Source of the DNA: Acetobacteraceae bacterium H6797
GTDB lineage: Bacteria > Pseudomonadota > Alphaproteobacteria > Acetobacterales > Acetobacteraceae
Assembly: GCA_015223225.1 (NCBI GenBank)
Contig: JADFCQ010000001.1
Span: forward strand, 124,001 to 188,000
Direction of reading: 5' to 3'
Length of the DNA stretch: 64,000 nucleotides
Positions 18,207 through 27,929 of the stretch are shown in pieces. Below the pieces are notes generated by a model, which was not told where the DNA came from, did not search any database, and saw only the letters and a list, made by a program, of their open reading frames with translations. The first letter of the stretch is position 1, and each line of letters starts with the position of its first letter. The position numbers were made by a program, and so were the translations under genes.

Positions 18207-19048
18207 TGGACGGCATGCCCACCCTTCGCCATCAACGCGCCCGCGGCGGTGCCAGCCTCGGCCTCGTCAGTGGCCCGCATGGCACCCGCATCGACGAATT
18301 GCAGCAGGCCTCGCCGCAGCGCCTGCTTTTCCCTTCACCCGAGCCCGGCGAATGGCTGACGGCGGCGATGGTGAACACAGCGGGCGGGCTCGCTGGCGGC
18401 GATGCGGTGACGACGCGCATCGCCCTCGGCCCCGAGGCGCGCGCGACCTTGAGCGCGGCGGCGGCCGAGAAAATCTATCGCTCGCTCGGCCCCGAGACCG
18501 AGATCGGCGTCACGCTCGACCTCGCCGAGAATGCTGCTCTGGAATGGATTCCGCAGGAGACCATCTTCTTCAGCGGCGCCAGGCTGCGGCGGCGAATCGA
18601 GGCGCGGCTCGCGCCGGGCGCGCGGCTCATCATGGCCGAGGCGCTGGTCTTCGGCCGCGCCGCGCATGGCGAAACCGTCGTCGCGGGCAGCCTTGTCGAC
18701 CAATGGCGCATCATCGGCCCCGATGGCCCGCTCTGGGCCGAGGGGCTGCGGCTGGGCGAGGATATCGCCGGCCCGCTCCAGAGCCCCTTCGGCATGGCCG
18801 GGGCCGGCGCCATGGCCACGCTGCTCCTCGTCGCGCCGGAGGCCGAGGCCATGCGCGACCGCCTCCGCCTCCTGCTGGAAGACGGCCCCGTTCGCTGTGG
18901 CGCCACCCTGCCCCGCCCCGGCCTGATGCTCGCGCGCTTCCTGGGCGAGCCCCTGGCGCTGCGCGGGGCGCTCTCCTCGGCCCTCTCGGCCCTGCGCGAG
19001 GGCGCCTTCGGCCTGCCCGCCCGCCTGCCTCGCCTCTGGACCACCTGA
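18206..19048 (+). CDS. ureD: Urease accessory protein UreD
   Basis: A 280-residue UreD/UreH chaperone, the scaffold that binds apo-urease and recruits UreF and UreG for nickel insertion. Family landmarks are ARGGASLGLVSG (open strand), the LLFPSPEP region, MVNTAGGLAGGDAV, EKIYRSLGPETEI and LEWIPQETIFFSGARL. It is usual length. The ATG shares its first base with the regulator stop, so the sensory genes and the urease genes form one transcript. It is followed 42 bases later by ureA. No defect is seen. Confidence 0.95.
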   Translation: MDGMPTLRHQRARGGASLGLVSGPHGTRIDELQQASPQRLLFPSPEPGEWLTAAMVNTAGGLAGGDAVTTRIALGPEARATLSAAAAEKIYRSLGPETEIGVTLDLAENAALEWIPQETIFFSGARLRRRIEARLAPGARLIMAEALVFGRAAHGETVVAGSLVDQWRIIGPDGPLWAEGLRLGEDIAGPLQSPFGMAGAGAMATLLLVAPEAEAMRDRLRLLLEDGPVRCGATLPRPGLMLARFLGEPLALRGALSSALSALREGAFGLPARLPRLWTT

Positions 19049-19090
19049 AGCACCCCGCGCCATGATGCCGCACCCGATTGGAGCCTCGCC

Positions 19091-19393
<303 letters not shown>

Positions 19394-19404
19394 GGAGCGC
19401 CATC

Positions 19405-19710
19405 ATGATCCCAGGTGAAGTGCTGACCGAAGCCGGCGAGATCGAGCTGAATGCCGGGCAGCCGGTGACGACGCTCATCGTCGCCAATACCGGTGACCGG
19501 CCCATCCAGGTCGGCAGCCATTACCATTTCGCCGAGACCAATCCTCAGCTTTCCTTCGATCGCGATGCGGCGCGGGGGCAGCGGCTCGATATCGCCGCCG
19601 GCACCGCCGTTCGCTTCGAGCCGGGGCAGCAGCGCGAGGTGAAGCTCATCCCCTTCCGGGGATTGCGCGTGGTCCATGGGTTCCGCGGCGATATCGAGGG
19701 AGCGCTCTGA
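19405..19710 (+). CDS. ureB: Urease subunit beta UreB
   Basis: A 101-residue beta subunit starting [20 protein letters not shown], followed by the family blocks [47 protein letters not shown] and [15 protein letters not shown]. It is the structural partner of UreA and UreC. It lacks the extended C-terminus of fused beta-gamma subunits, so this is the three-gene bacterial arrangement. The ureC ATG follows one base after its stop. Confidence 0.98.
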   Translation: MIPGEVLTEAGEIELNAGQPVTTLIVANTGDRPIQVGSHYHFAETNPQLSFDRDAARGQRLDIAAGTAVRFEPGQQREVKLIPFRGLRVVHGFRGDIEGAL

Positions 19711-19711
19711 C

Positions 19712-21424
<1,713 letters not shown>

Positions 21425-21439
21425 TCGAGAGAATTTCCG

Positions 21440-21997
21440 ATGAGTGACACTCTCCGCCGTGCCACCCAGGTTCTCCCCGCCGGCCAATGGCAGCAGGGCA
21501 CCGCGCGTGACACCGTCACGCTGGACTTCGACGACCGCCATCGCCGGCGCAAGCGCTACACGGGCGAGAAAGGCACTGACTTCCTGCTCGACCTGCCCGA
21601 GGCCGTGGCGCTGCGCGAAGGCGACGGGCTGCTGCTGGAAGGCGGCGGCGTGGTGCTGGTCAAGGCCGCGCCCGAGCCGCTGATTTCGGTGAAGGGCAAG
21701 GATGCACAGCATCTGCTGCGCCTCGCCTGGCATCTCGGCAATCGCCACCTGCCGGCCGAGATCGGGGCCGACCGCATCCTGATCCGCCACGACCACGTCA
21801 TTCTGCGTATGTTGCAGGGGCTGGGCGCCGAGGTCGCGCAGGTGAACGAGCCCTTCAACCCCGAAGGCGGCGCCTATGGCGAGCACAACCGCCACGAGGG
21901 GCACCACCACGGCCATGGGCATGACCATGATCACGGGCATGACCACGGGCACGATCATGATCATGGACACGGCCATCACCACCACCATCACCACTGA
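21440..21997 (+). CDS. ureE: Urease accessory protein UreE, nickel metallochaperone
   Basis: A 185-residue UreE that binds nickel and passes it to UreG. The N-terminal domain (residues 1-75, with [15 protein letters not shown]) and central domain ([16 protein letters not shown], with the metal-binding His in [13 protein letters not shown]) are standard. From about residue 150 the tail is almost only His, Gly and Asp and ends in seven histidines, giving about 20 His in the last 36 residues. Such tails store or sequester nickel in some species. The tail-coding DNA overlaps the start of ureF in another frame. Confidence 0.97.
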   Translation: MSDTLRRATQVLPAGQWQQGTARDTVTLDFDDRHRRRKRYTGEKGTDFLLDLPEAVALREGDGLLLEGGGVVLVKAAPEPLISVKGKDAQHLLRLAWHLGNRHLPAEIGADRILIRHDHVILRMLQGLGAEVAQVNEPFNPEGGAYGEHNRHEGHHHGHGHDHDHGHDHGHDHDHGHGHHHHHHH

Positions 21998-22670
21998 GGC
22001 CGCCCTCGCGCGGCTGCTGGCCTGGACATCGCCGGCCTATCCGATCGGCGGCTTCTCCTATAGCCACGGGCTGGAAGCCGCGATCGACCAGGGGCTGGTG
22101 ACGAAGCGCGCCGAGATGGTGGCCTATATCCGCACGGCCCTGCGCGCCGGTGCGGGGGCCGTCGACGGGCCGCTGCTGGCCGCCGCCTGGCGCGCCGCGC
22201 AGGCGGGCGACGATGCCGCGCTGGACGAAGTGGCCCTGCTAGCCGCCGCCTTCCGCGGCACGGCGGAGACGGCGCTGGAAAGCCTGCAACAGGGCGGCTC
22301 CTTCGGCAGCGTCACCGCCACGGCCTGGCCGCATGCGGGCTTCTCGGCCTTCGTCGCGCGCCATCCGCGCCGCCTCGCCCATGCGGTGGCCTTCGGGGCG
22401 GCAGCGGGCTTCCACAACCTGCCGCTGCGTCTGGCGCTCGTCGCCTATCTGACCGGCTTCGCGGCCAATCTCGTCTCGGCCGGGGTGCGCATCGTCCCGC
22501 TTGGGCAGACCGACGGCCAGATCGCGACCGCCGCCCTCACTCCCGACGTCGAGGCCGCCGCCGACCACGCCATGGCGACGACGCTCGACGAGATCGGCAG
22601 CGCCTCGCCGATGATCGATCTTCTCTCCATCGCCCACGAAACCCAGTACACGAGACTGTTCAGATCATGA
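21963..22670 (+). CDS. ureF: Urease accessory protein UreF
   Basis: About 235 residues; the conserved core starts [28 protein letters not shown] and includes [20 protein letters not shown] and the C-terminal [22 protein letters not shown]. UreF binds UreD and acts as a fidelity factor for UreG GTPase. The ATG at 21963 is the last one before the core, so the gene overlaps the His-tail coding part of ureE by 35 bases; in this frame the CAC/CAT codons read as Thr and Ile, giving an odd N-terminus [10 protein letters not shown]. Upstream in-frame ATGs (for example 21957) only lengthen that stretch. It overlaps ureG by four bases. Confidence 0.93.
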   Translation: MDTAITTTITTEAALARLLAWTSPAYPIGGFSYSHGLEAAIDQGLVTKRAEMVAYIRTALRAGAGAVDGPLLAAAWRAAQAGDDAALDEVALLAAAFRGTAETALESLQQGGSFGSVTATAWPHAGFSAFVARHPRRLAHAVAFGAAAGFHNLPLRLALVAYLTGFAANLVSAGVRIVPLGQTDGQIATAALTPDVEAAADHAMATTLDEIGSASPMIDLLSIAHETQYTRLFRS

Positions 22671-23281
22671 GCCATTCCAACGGACCTTTTCGCGTCGGCA
22701 TCGGCGGCCCCGTGGGCTCCGGCAAGACGGCGCTCACCGACCGGCTGTGCAAATACCTGCGCGACAGCCACGACATCGCGGTGATCACCAACGACATCTA
22801 CACCAAGGAAGATGCCGAGTTCCTCACGCGCTCCGGCGCGCTGGTGCCCGAGCGCATCATGGGTGTCGAGACCGGCGGCTGCCCGCATACGGCCATCCGT
22901 GAGGATGCCTCGATCAACCTCGCCGCCGTGCAGGATATGGTCGAGAAATTCCCCAAGCTCGAAGTGCTCTTCATCGAGAGCGGCGGTGACAATCTCGCGG
23001 CCACCTTCAGCCCCGAACTGGCGGACCTGACCATCTACGTCATCGACGTCAGCGCGGGCGACAAGATCCCCCGCAAGGGCGGGCCGGGCATCACGCGCTC
23101 GGATCTGCTGGTGATCAACAAGATCGACCTCGCGCCGCTCGTGGGCGCCGACCTCGGCGTGATGGATCGCGACGCGAAGAAGATGCGCGGCGCGCGGCCC
23201 TTCATCTTCACGAACCTGAAGGCCGACAAGGGTGTCGCCGAAATCGCGGATTTCGTTCTAAAGTCTGGCGGTATCAAATAA
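22667..23281 (+). CDS. ureG: Urease accessory GTPase UreG
   Basis: A 204-residue SIMIBI-class GTPase that drives nickel insertion into urease. It has the P-loop [11 protein letters not shown] (residues about 13-23), the [12 protein letters not shown] block, the nickel-binding CPH motif in [34 protein letters not shown] and the base-recognition NKIDLAP. The start overlaps ureF (ATGA). It is the last gene of the sensor-urease operon and is followed at once by a strong hairpin region. Confidence 0.98.
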   Translation: MSHSNGPFRVGIGGPVGSGKTALTDRLCKYLRDSHDIAVITNDIYTKEDAEFLTRSGALVPERIMGVETGGCPHTAIREDASINLAAVQDMVEKFPKLEVLFIESGGDNLAATFSPELADLTIYVIDVSAGDKIPRKGGPGITRSDLLVINKIDLAPLVGADLGVMDRDAKKMRGARPFIFTNLKADKGVAEIADFVLKSGGIK

Positions 23282-23309
23282 GCGGCTGCGGGAAGGCAGC
23301 CGCCTTCCC
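23282..23309. terminator. Overlapping alternative hairpins between convergent ureG and histidine kinase genes
   Basis: GCGGCTGC at 23282-23289 pairs with GCAGCCGC at 23296-23303; alternatively GGGAAGGC at 23290-23297 pairs with GCCTTCCC at 23302-23309. The two stems share bases, so only one can form at a time. The position between converging genes suggests a two-way terminator, although neither side has a long T-run. Confidence 0.55.
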
Positions 23310-23317
23310 GCCCCTGT

Positions 23318-24652
23318 TCACGCCGGCAGCGTCACCACCGCAACGAGCCCCTTCGAGACGCCGTTCTTCAGCACAACGTCGCCGCCATGCGCGCGGATGA
23401 TGTTGCGCGCGATCGGCAGCCCGAGACCGGTGCCCCCCGTCTCACGATTGCGGCTCGTCTCCAGCCGCCGGAAGGGCTGGAAGACGGCTTCGAGCGATTC
23501 AGGCGGAATGCCCGGCCCCTCATCCTCGATATAGAGCCGCACCACGCCGCCATGCGGCGCCTCGAGCCGCGCATGGGCCGCATTGCCGTAGTTCAGCGCA
23601 TTGCCGATGAGGTTCGCGAGCGCGCGCTTCAGCACGAGCGGCCGCGCCCTCACCGTCAGGCGCTCTGGCCCGGCGTAGCTGATATTCTCGGCCTTGTCGG
23701 GCGCCGCATCGGCCGCATCGTCGAGGACGGTGCGCACCAGCGCCGCGAGATCCACCCAGACGCTCGGCTCATCGGCGCTGTCGTCGCGCGCGAAGGAGAG
23801 CGTCGCGTTGACCATCGCCTCCATGTCGTCCAGATCGGCCAGCATCTTCCGCCGCTGCTCGTCATCGTCGAGAAATTCGGCGCGCAGGCGAAGGCGGGTG
23901 ATGGGTGTGCGCAGATCATGACTCATGGCGGCCAGCATCTGCGTGCGGTCGCCGACATAGCGGCGGATGCGCGCGGCCATGGTGTTGAAGGCGCGCGCCG
24001 CGGTCGCGACCTCGGCCGGGCCGTTCTCGGGCATGGGCGGCGCATTCACGTCGCGCCCCAGCCGGTCAGCCGCGCGGGCCAATTCGCGCACGGGGCGGAT
24101 CAGCCGGCGTGTCGCCCAGAAAATCAGGATCATCGCCGCGAAGGTCATCAGCACGAAGGCGGCGAGGAAAGTCTCGGAATGCCATGGCCGTGGCGGCGGC
24201 AGGCTGACGCGGAGGTTGAGCCATTCGCCATCGGGCAGACGCAGGCTGGCGATCATCTCGCCCAGTGCCGGGCGGCCGCCGACCAGTAGTTCAGAGGGCC
24301 GAAAACGCGCAGGCCCCGCGATCAGCGCATCGACGCGCAGCAGGCGGATCAGCGAGGGCGGCGGCGGCGGCATGCCGGGGCGCACCGCGGGCCAGTCGGC
24401 CAGCTCGGCCTCCAGCCCCGGCGGCATGTCCAGCTCCGCCAGGATGCCCGCGCGGCGTTCGGTCGGCGCCAGCAGCATGGTGCGCCAGAGCCCCACGGTG
24501 CGTGAGGAAATCTCCCTCGCCTCGACGAGCCGCTGCAGATCCACGCGGTCGAGCGCATGGATGGTCAGCCCGGCCACCTGAACGATCATGAGCGCGATCA
24601 TCAGGAAGAGGCCGGTGCGGCCCGCGAGGCTGCTGGGCAGGAATCGGATCAA
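23318..24652 (-). CDS. Sensor histidine kinase, EnvZ-like
   Basis: A 444-residue membrane kinase. TM1 is near residues 13-33 (GLFLMIALMIVQVAGLTIHAL), a periplasmic domain of about 125 residues follows, TM2 is near 165-188, then a HAMP linker (RLIRPVRELARAADRLG). The dimerisation domain carries the phospho-acceptor His in AAMSHDLRTPITRLRLR; the catalytic domain has LIGNALNYG, EDEGPGIPPE and GTGLGLPIARNII. The start is a TTG at 24652 whose bases overlap the regulator stop (TTGA), implying coupling. The partner is the OmpR-type regulator immediately upstream. The stimulus is unknown. Confidence 0.92.
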   Translation of the reverse strand: MIRFLPSSLAGRTGLFLMIALMIVQVAGLTIHALDRVDLQRLVEAREISSRTVGLWRTMLLAPTERRAGILAELDMPPGLEAELADWPAVRPGMPPPPPSLIRLLRVDALIAGPARFRPSELLVGGRPALGEMIASLRLPDGEWLNLRVSLPPPRPWHSETFLAAFVLMTFAAMILIFWATRRLIRPVRELARAADRLGRDVNAPPMPENGPAEVATAARAFNTMAARIRRYVGDRTQMLAAMSHDLRTPITRLRLRAEFLDDDEQRRKMLADLDDMEAMVNATLSFARDDSADEPSVWVDLAALVRTVLDDAADAAPDKAENISYAGPERLTVRARPLVLKRALANLIGNALNYGNAAHARLEAPHGGVVRLYIEDEGPGIPPESLEAVFQPFRRLETSRNRETGGTGLGLPIARNIIRAHGGDVVLKNGVSKGLVAVVTLPA

Positions 24653-25374
24653 CCGGTCCGCTCCACCGTCGCGGCGAGCACATAGCCGCCGCCCCGCACG
24701 GTCTTGATCAGATTGGGGTTCCGCCCGTCATCCTCGAGCTTGCGGCGCAGGCGCGAGACGGCAACGTCGATGGCGCGGTCGAAGGGCCCCGCCTGGCGGC
24801 CACGCAGCAGGTCCATCAGCATGTCGCGGGTGAGGACGCGATTGGCGCGATCCACCAGCAGCATCAGCAATTCGTATTCGCCACCGGTGAGCGGCACTTC
24901 GACGCCTTCCGGGTTGAGCAGGCGGCGGCGGGCGGGCTCCAGCTCCCAGCCGGAGAAGCGGATGGCCTTGGCCGGCGGCTCCTTCGGCGTGGTGCCGCCC
25001 TCCCCGCTCGCCCGGCGCAGCACAGCGCGGATACGGGCGAGAAGCTCGCGCGGGTTGAAGGGCTTGGCAACGTAATCGTCGGCGCCAAGCTCCAGCCCGA
25101 CGATACGGTCCGTCTCCTCGCTCATCGCCGTGAGCATGACGATGGGCACATCCGACTGGCCGCGCAGCCAGCGCGCCACATCGAGGCCGGACTCGCCAGG
25201 CATCATCAGGTCGAGCACGACCAGATGGTAGCGGCCGAGCGGCCAAAGGCGGCGCGCCTCGCGCCCATCACGGGCAGCGGAGATGCGGAAACCTTGCTTT
25301 TCCAAGAACTTGGAAAGCAGGTCGCGGATTTCGCGATCGTCATCGACGATCAGGATATGGGGTGCTGGCTCCAT
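24649..25374 (-). CDS. OmpR-family response regulator
   Basis: About 241 residues from the ATG at 25374 (an alternative start at 25404 adds ten residues). The receiver domain opens HILIVDDDREIRDLLSKFLEKQG, with the phospho-accepting Asp in VVLDLMMPGESG and the Lys in DDYVAKPFNPRELLARI. A winged-helix DNA-binding domain follows (LTGGEYELLMLLVDRANRVLTRDML, then AIDVAVSRLRRKLEDDGRNPNLIKTVRGGGYVL). It is transcribed with the kinase gene downstream. Four TGTAAC elements lie within 290 bases upstream and may be its own binding sites. Confidence 0.93.
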   Translation of the reverse strand: MEPAPHILIVDDDREIRDLLSKFLEKQGFRISAARDGREARRLWPLGRYHLVVLDLMMPGESGLDVARWLRGQSDVPIVMLTAMSEETDRIVGLELGADDYVAKPFNPRELLARIRAVLRRASGEGGTTPKEPPAKAIRFSGWELEPARRRLLNPEGVEVPLTGGEYELLMLLVDRANRVLTRDMLMDLLRGRQAGPFDRAIDVAVSRLRRKLEDDGRNPNLIKTVRGGGYVLAATVERTG

Positions 25375-25785
25375 GATGATTGTAACATAGCTCGCCTGGC
25401 TCAAGGTTGCGCGGGTCGATTGTAACAGGATCTTGCGTCTCCCGCCGCTGTGGCCTGCGGTTGCAATTCAGCGCGGAGACATAACGTTTTCAGTTACATT
25501 TGGGGTTTCATGATACCGCATTACACCTAACCTCGCCAGCCGTGACGCTCCGAATCCCGCCGCGCCGCCCGATCCGGCCCCTCCCGGCGGCGCCGCAGCC
25601 GAGATTCGCGCCCGGCATCCCAGCCGTTTCATTCTGCACGACCGCCGGAATACTGCGGTTACATCCACGGCGCATAAGGAGCCTGCGGACGGTGCTGCTC
25701 TCTCTCCCTCGCACCCCGGTTCCGTCCGCCAGCGGGTTCATCGAGGCATTCCACCTCGGGGGAATCTGCTCTAGAGGCGGCGGGG
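25375..25785. promoter_or_regulatory. Divergent intergenic region with four TGTAAC elements
   Basis: This 411-base gap separates the OmpR-type regulator gene from the rightward glycosylase gene. GATTGTAACA occurs at 25378-25387 and again at 25418-25427, exactly 40 bases apart (about four helical turns). The same hexamer occurs inverted (GTTACA) at 25493-25498 and 25658-25663. Short direct repeats with an AACA core are the usual form of OmpR-class sites, so autoregulation is plausible. The remainder (about 25500-25780) holds no convincing gene. Confidence 0.4.
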
Positions 25786-26493
25786 ATGGCCCTTACTCTC
25801 CTCCCATCCCTGCCGCCTGATAACTTCCCCTATCCGCCCGCCTGGGCCCGGCAGGGGATCGCGGCCCTGGTGGAGGCCCATCCGCTTTTCGGCATGATCG
25901 AGCCTGCCGCCGGCCCCCTGCCCTGGCGAAGCCGGCCGCGCGGCTTTCCCGGCCTGCTCCGCACCATCACCGGCCAGATGATTTCTAATGCCGCCGCCGC
26001 TGCGATCTGGCGGCGCGTCTCGGCGCTCGAGGGCGCGCTCGACCCGGCGGGGCTGCTCGCCCTGCCCGAGGAGGCGCTGCGCGGGGCGGGCTTCTCGCGC
26101 CCTAAGGTCGCCCACGCGCGGGCTTTGGCTTTGGCCTGTCTCGACGGGCGGCTGCGCCTGCATGAGTTGGGCGCCATGAGCGATGCCGAGGCCATCGTTC
26201 ATATGGCCGCCGTGCCCGGGCTCGGCCCCTGGACGGCGGCGGTGCATCTGCTTTTCGCCGAGGAACGGGCGGATATCTTCCCCTCGGGCGATGTCGCCCT
26301 CCTCGCTTCCTATACCGACCTGATGGGGCTCGAGGCCCGGCCGACGCAGAAGGTGCTGGTCGCCGCGGCGGAGGCTTGGTCGCCCTGGCGCTCCCTCGCC
26401 GCGCGGCTGCTGTGGCATTGGTGGCGCCACCGCACCGGCCGCGCCACGCTGGAGGAGCCGGATCCGGCGCCCGTGCTGCCGAACCCCGCCTAG
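25786..26493 (+). CDS. DNA-3-methyladenine glycosylase II (AlkA-like)
   Basis: A 235-residue HhH-GPD superfamily base-excision enzyme. GLLRTITGQMISNAAAAAIWRRV (near residues 47-70) is the usual helix leading into the active-site fold; VPGLGPWTAAVHLLFA (near 145) is the helix-hairpin-helix; and FPSGDVALLASYTDLMGL carries the catalytic Asp of the HhH-GPD motif. It lacks the Cys cluster of the MutY/Nth branch. It removes alkylated purines from DNA. Its TAG overlaps the converging VOC gene's stop (CTAG), so the two genes meet with no gap. Confidence 0.88.
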   Translation: MALTLLPSLPPDNFPYPPAWARQGIAALVEAHPLFGMIEPAAGPLPWRSRPRGFPGLLRTITGQMISNAAAAAIWRRVSALEGALDPAGLLALPEEALRGAGFSRPKVAHARALALACLDGRLRLHELGAMSDAEAIVHMAAVPGLGPWTAAVHLLFAEERADIFPSGDVALLASYTDLMGLEARPTQKVLVAAAEAWSPWRSLAARLLWHWWRHRTGRATLEEPDPAPVLPNPA

Positions 26494-27287
26494 CTCTGGG
26501 GGCCCATCAGGCAGAAGAACACGCCCTGCGGATCGAGCGCCTGAAGCACCCAGATGCCGCCCGGCACTTCCATCGGCCCGTTGATCACCTGGCCACCGGC
26601 CTGCTCCAGCCGGCCTTTCGCGGCCGCGATGCTCTCGACAGAAATGTAGTAGCACCAGAAGGGCATGGGCATGACCGGCGGCTTGGTCATCATGCCGCCG
26701 ATGACGCTCTCGCAGCCGCTCTGCTCCCCCTCGCCAAGGCCGAAGAGCTGGTAGACGCCCATGGGGCCCATCGGCACGGCATCGGCCCTCTTCCAGCCGA
26801 AAAGCTCGGCATAGAAGGGGAAGACCTTCTCCTGATCCCCGGCCATCAGCTCGTTCCAGCCGATCAGCCCGGTCGCGCCGGACGGCATGGCCGGCGGCGG
26901 CCCATCGCGGAGAAGCTGCAGCAGGCAGAAGGCGGCACCCTGCGGGTCAGCGACCACGGCGAAACGCCCGACATTGGGGATATCGGTCGGCGGGTAATGC
27001 TGCCGCCCGCCCAGGGCGAGCAGGCGTGCCATCAGGGCCTCGATATCCGCCACGGCGATATAGCCCATCCAGGCCGGCCGCGCACCGCGCGCCTTGGCCT
27101 CCTCCGGCAGGGCCATCAGCCCGGCAATGCCCCGCTCGCCCTTGCCGAGGATCGTATAGGGCATGTCGTTCATATCGTTGGGCAGCACCTCCCAACCCGC
27201 CACCTTCCGATAGAAGGCCGTGGCGGCCTCGGTATCGGTGGTTGCGAGCTCGTGCCAGACGAAACGGCCATGAGCTTTCCGGGTCAT
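26490..27287 (-). CDS. Two-domain VOC (glyoxalase/bleomycin-resistance fold) protein
   Basis: A 265-residue protein made of two vicinal-oxygen-chelate modules. Module one begins GRFVWHELATTDTEAATAFYRKVAGWEV and ends FAVVADPQGAAFCLLQ; module two begins IGWNELMAGDQEKVFPFYAELFGWKR and ends WVLQALDPQGVFFCLMG. The pattern (W-x-E, F-Y, D-P-Q-G) is that of the bacterial 'VOC family / CFP30B-like' proteins of unproven function. The ATG at 27287 has a GAGGAGAG site 9 bases upstream. It is divergent from a MarR gene across a palindrome, so it is the likely target of that regulator. Confidence 0.85.
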   Translation of the reverse strand: MTRKAHGRFVWHELATTDTEAATAFYRKVAGWEVLPNDMNDMPYTILGKGERGIAGLMALPEEAKARGARPAWMGYIAVADIEALMARLLALGGRQHYPPTDIPNVGRFAVVADPQGAAFCLLQLLRDGPPPAMPSGATGLIGWNELMAGDQEKVFPFYAELFGWKRADAVPMGPMGVYQLFGLGEGEQSGCESVIGGMMTKPPVMPMPFWCYYISVESIAAAKGRLEQAGGQVINGPMEVPGGIWVLQALDPQGVFFCLMGPQS

Positions 27288-27320
27288 GCCTAGTCTCTCC
27301 TCGGTCTTCCTTGACGATAA

Positions 27321-27338
27321 TAGGTTGATATCAACATA
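27321..27338. promoter_or_regulatory. Palindromic operator candidate between VOC and marR genes
   Basis: GTTGATATCAAC at 27324-27335 is a perfect 12-base palindrome, extended to 18 bases with one mismatched pair. It lies in a 58-base divergent gap. For the rightward gene TTGACG (27311-27316) and CATAAT (27335-27340), 18 bases apart, form a plausible promoter with the palindrome in its spacer. This is the classic arrangement for MarR autorepression together with control of the divergent gene. Confidence 0.6.
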
Positions 27339-27345
27339 ATTCGCC

Positions 27346-27786
27346 ATGGCAAACGAGCCCGTCATCCCCTTCGCCACAACTCTACTTGTGCGCGACCATT
27401 GCCTTTGCCTGCATGCGCAACGGGCGGCCCGCGCCCTGGCCCGGCGCTTCGACGAGGCCCTTCGCCCGCTGGGCATCACCAATGGGCAGTTCTCCCTGAT
27501 GATGGCTCTGAACCGGCCCGAACCGCCCGCCATGAAGCCGGTCGCCGATCTCCTGGCCATGGACCGCACCACCCTGACCGCCGCGCTGAAGCCGTTGGAG
27601 CGCCGGGGCCTGATCGCGATCACACCCAACCCGGCCGACAAGCGGGGCCGGCGGTTGCGCCTGACCCCCGAGGGGCTCGCTTTGCTGGCCAAAGCCCTGC
27701 CGATCTGGACGCGCGAGCATGAGGCGCTTGAAGCCGGCCTGCCCGATGTTCGGAGACTGAGAGAAAGCCTTTTAAGGCTTAGCTGA
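27346..27786 (+). CDS. MarR-family transcriptional regulator
   Basis: A 146-residue winged-helix repressor. The helical N-terminus (LCLHAQRAARALARRFDEALRPLGITNGQFSLMMAL) leads into the DNA-binding part MKPVADLLAMDRTTLTAALKPLERRGLI and wing DKRGRRLRLTPEG, then a dimerisation helix. Cys residues at about 20 and 22 (HCLCLH) could serve redox sensing, but this is speculation. The start codon lies only 5 bases after a likely -10 element and has no visible ribosome-binding site, so the message may be leaderless. It probably controls the divergent VOC gene and itself. Confidence 0.88.
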   Translation: MANEPVIPFATTLLVRDHCLCLHAQRAARALARRFDEALRPLGITNGQFSLMMALNRPEPPAMKPVADLLAMDRTTLTAALKPLERRGLIAITPNPADKRGRRLRLTPEGLALLAKALPIWTREHEALEAGLPDVRRLRESLLRLS

Positions 27787-27794
27787 TGTTTAAG

Positions 27795-27806
27795 TATTCG
27801 CGAATA
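27795..27806. repeat. AT-rich gap with a perfect 12-bp palindrome
   Basis: TATTCGCGAATA is a perfect palindrome inside the 143-base gap between marR and the DUF616 gene. Bases 27775-27840 are much richer in A and T than the rest of the window. The palindrome could terminate marR, serve as an operator, or mark the edge of a transferred piece. Confidence 0.4.
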
Positions 27807-27929
27807 AATACAAAAATTTTCACTAATATGACTCGGCATTCAGTCGTGACGGTTCCAAAACTAGAAATCATCTGACCCGTTCCATCACGAATCGGTCGAA
27901 GCACGAGAATAACCCAGTGGGTGTCGCAC

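Noticed and set aside
27288..27839. Long N-terminal extension of the VOC gene at 26490
   Set aside because: Runs antisense through marR; the ATG at 27287 has a strong ribosome-binding site and begins the VOC fold.
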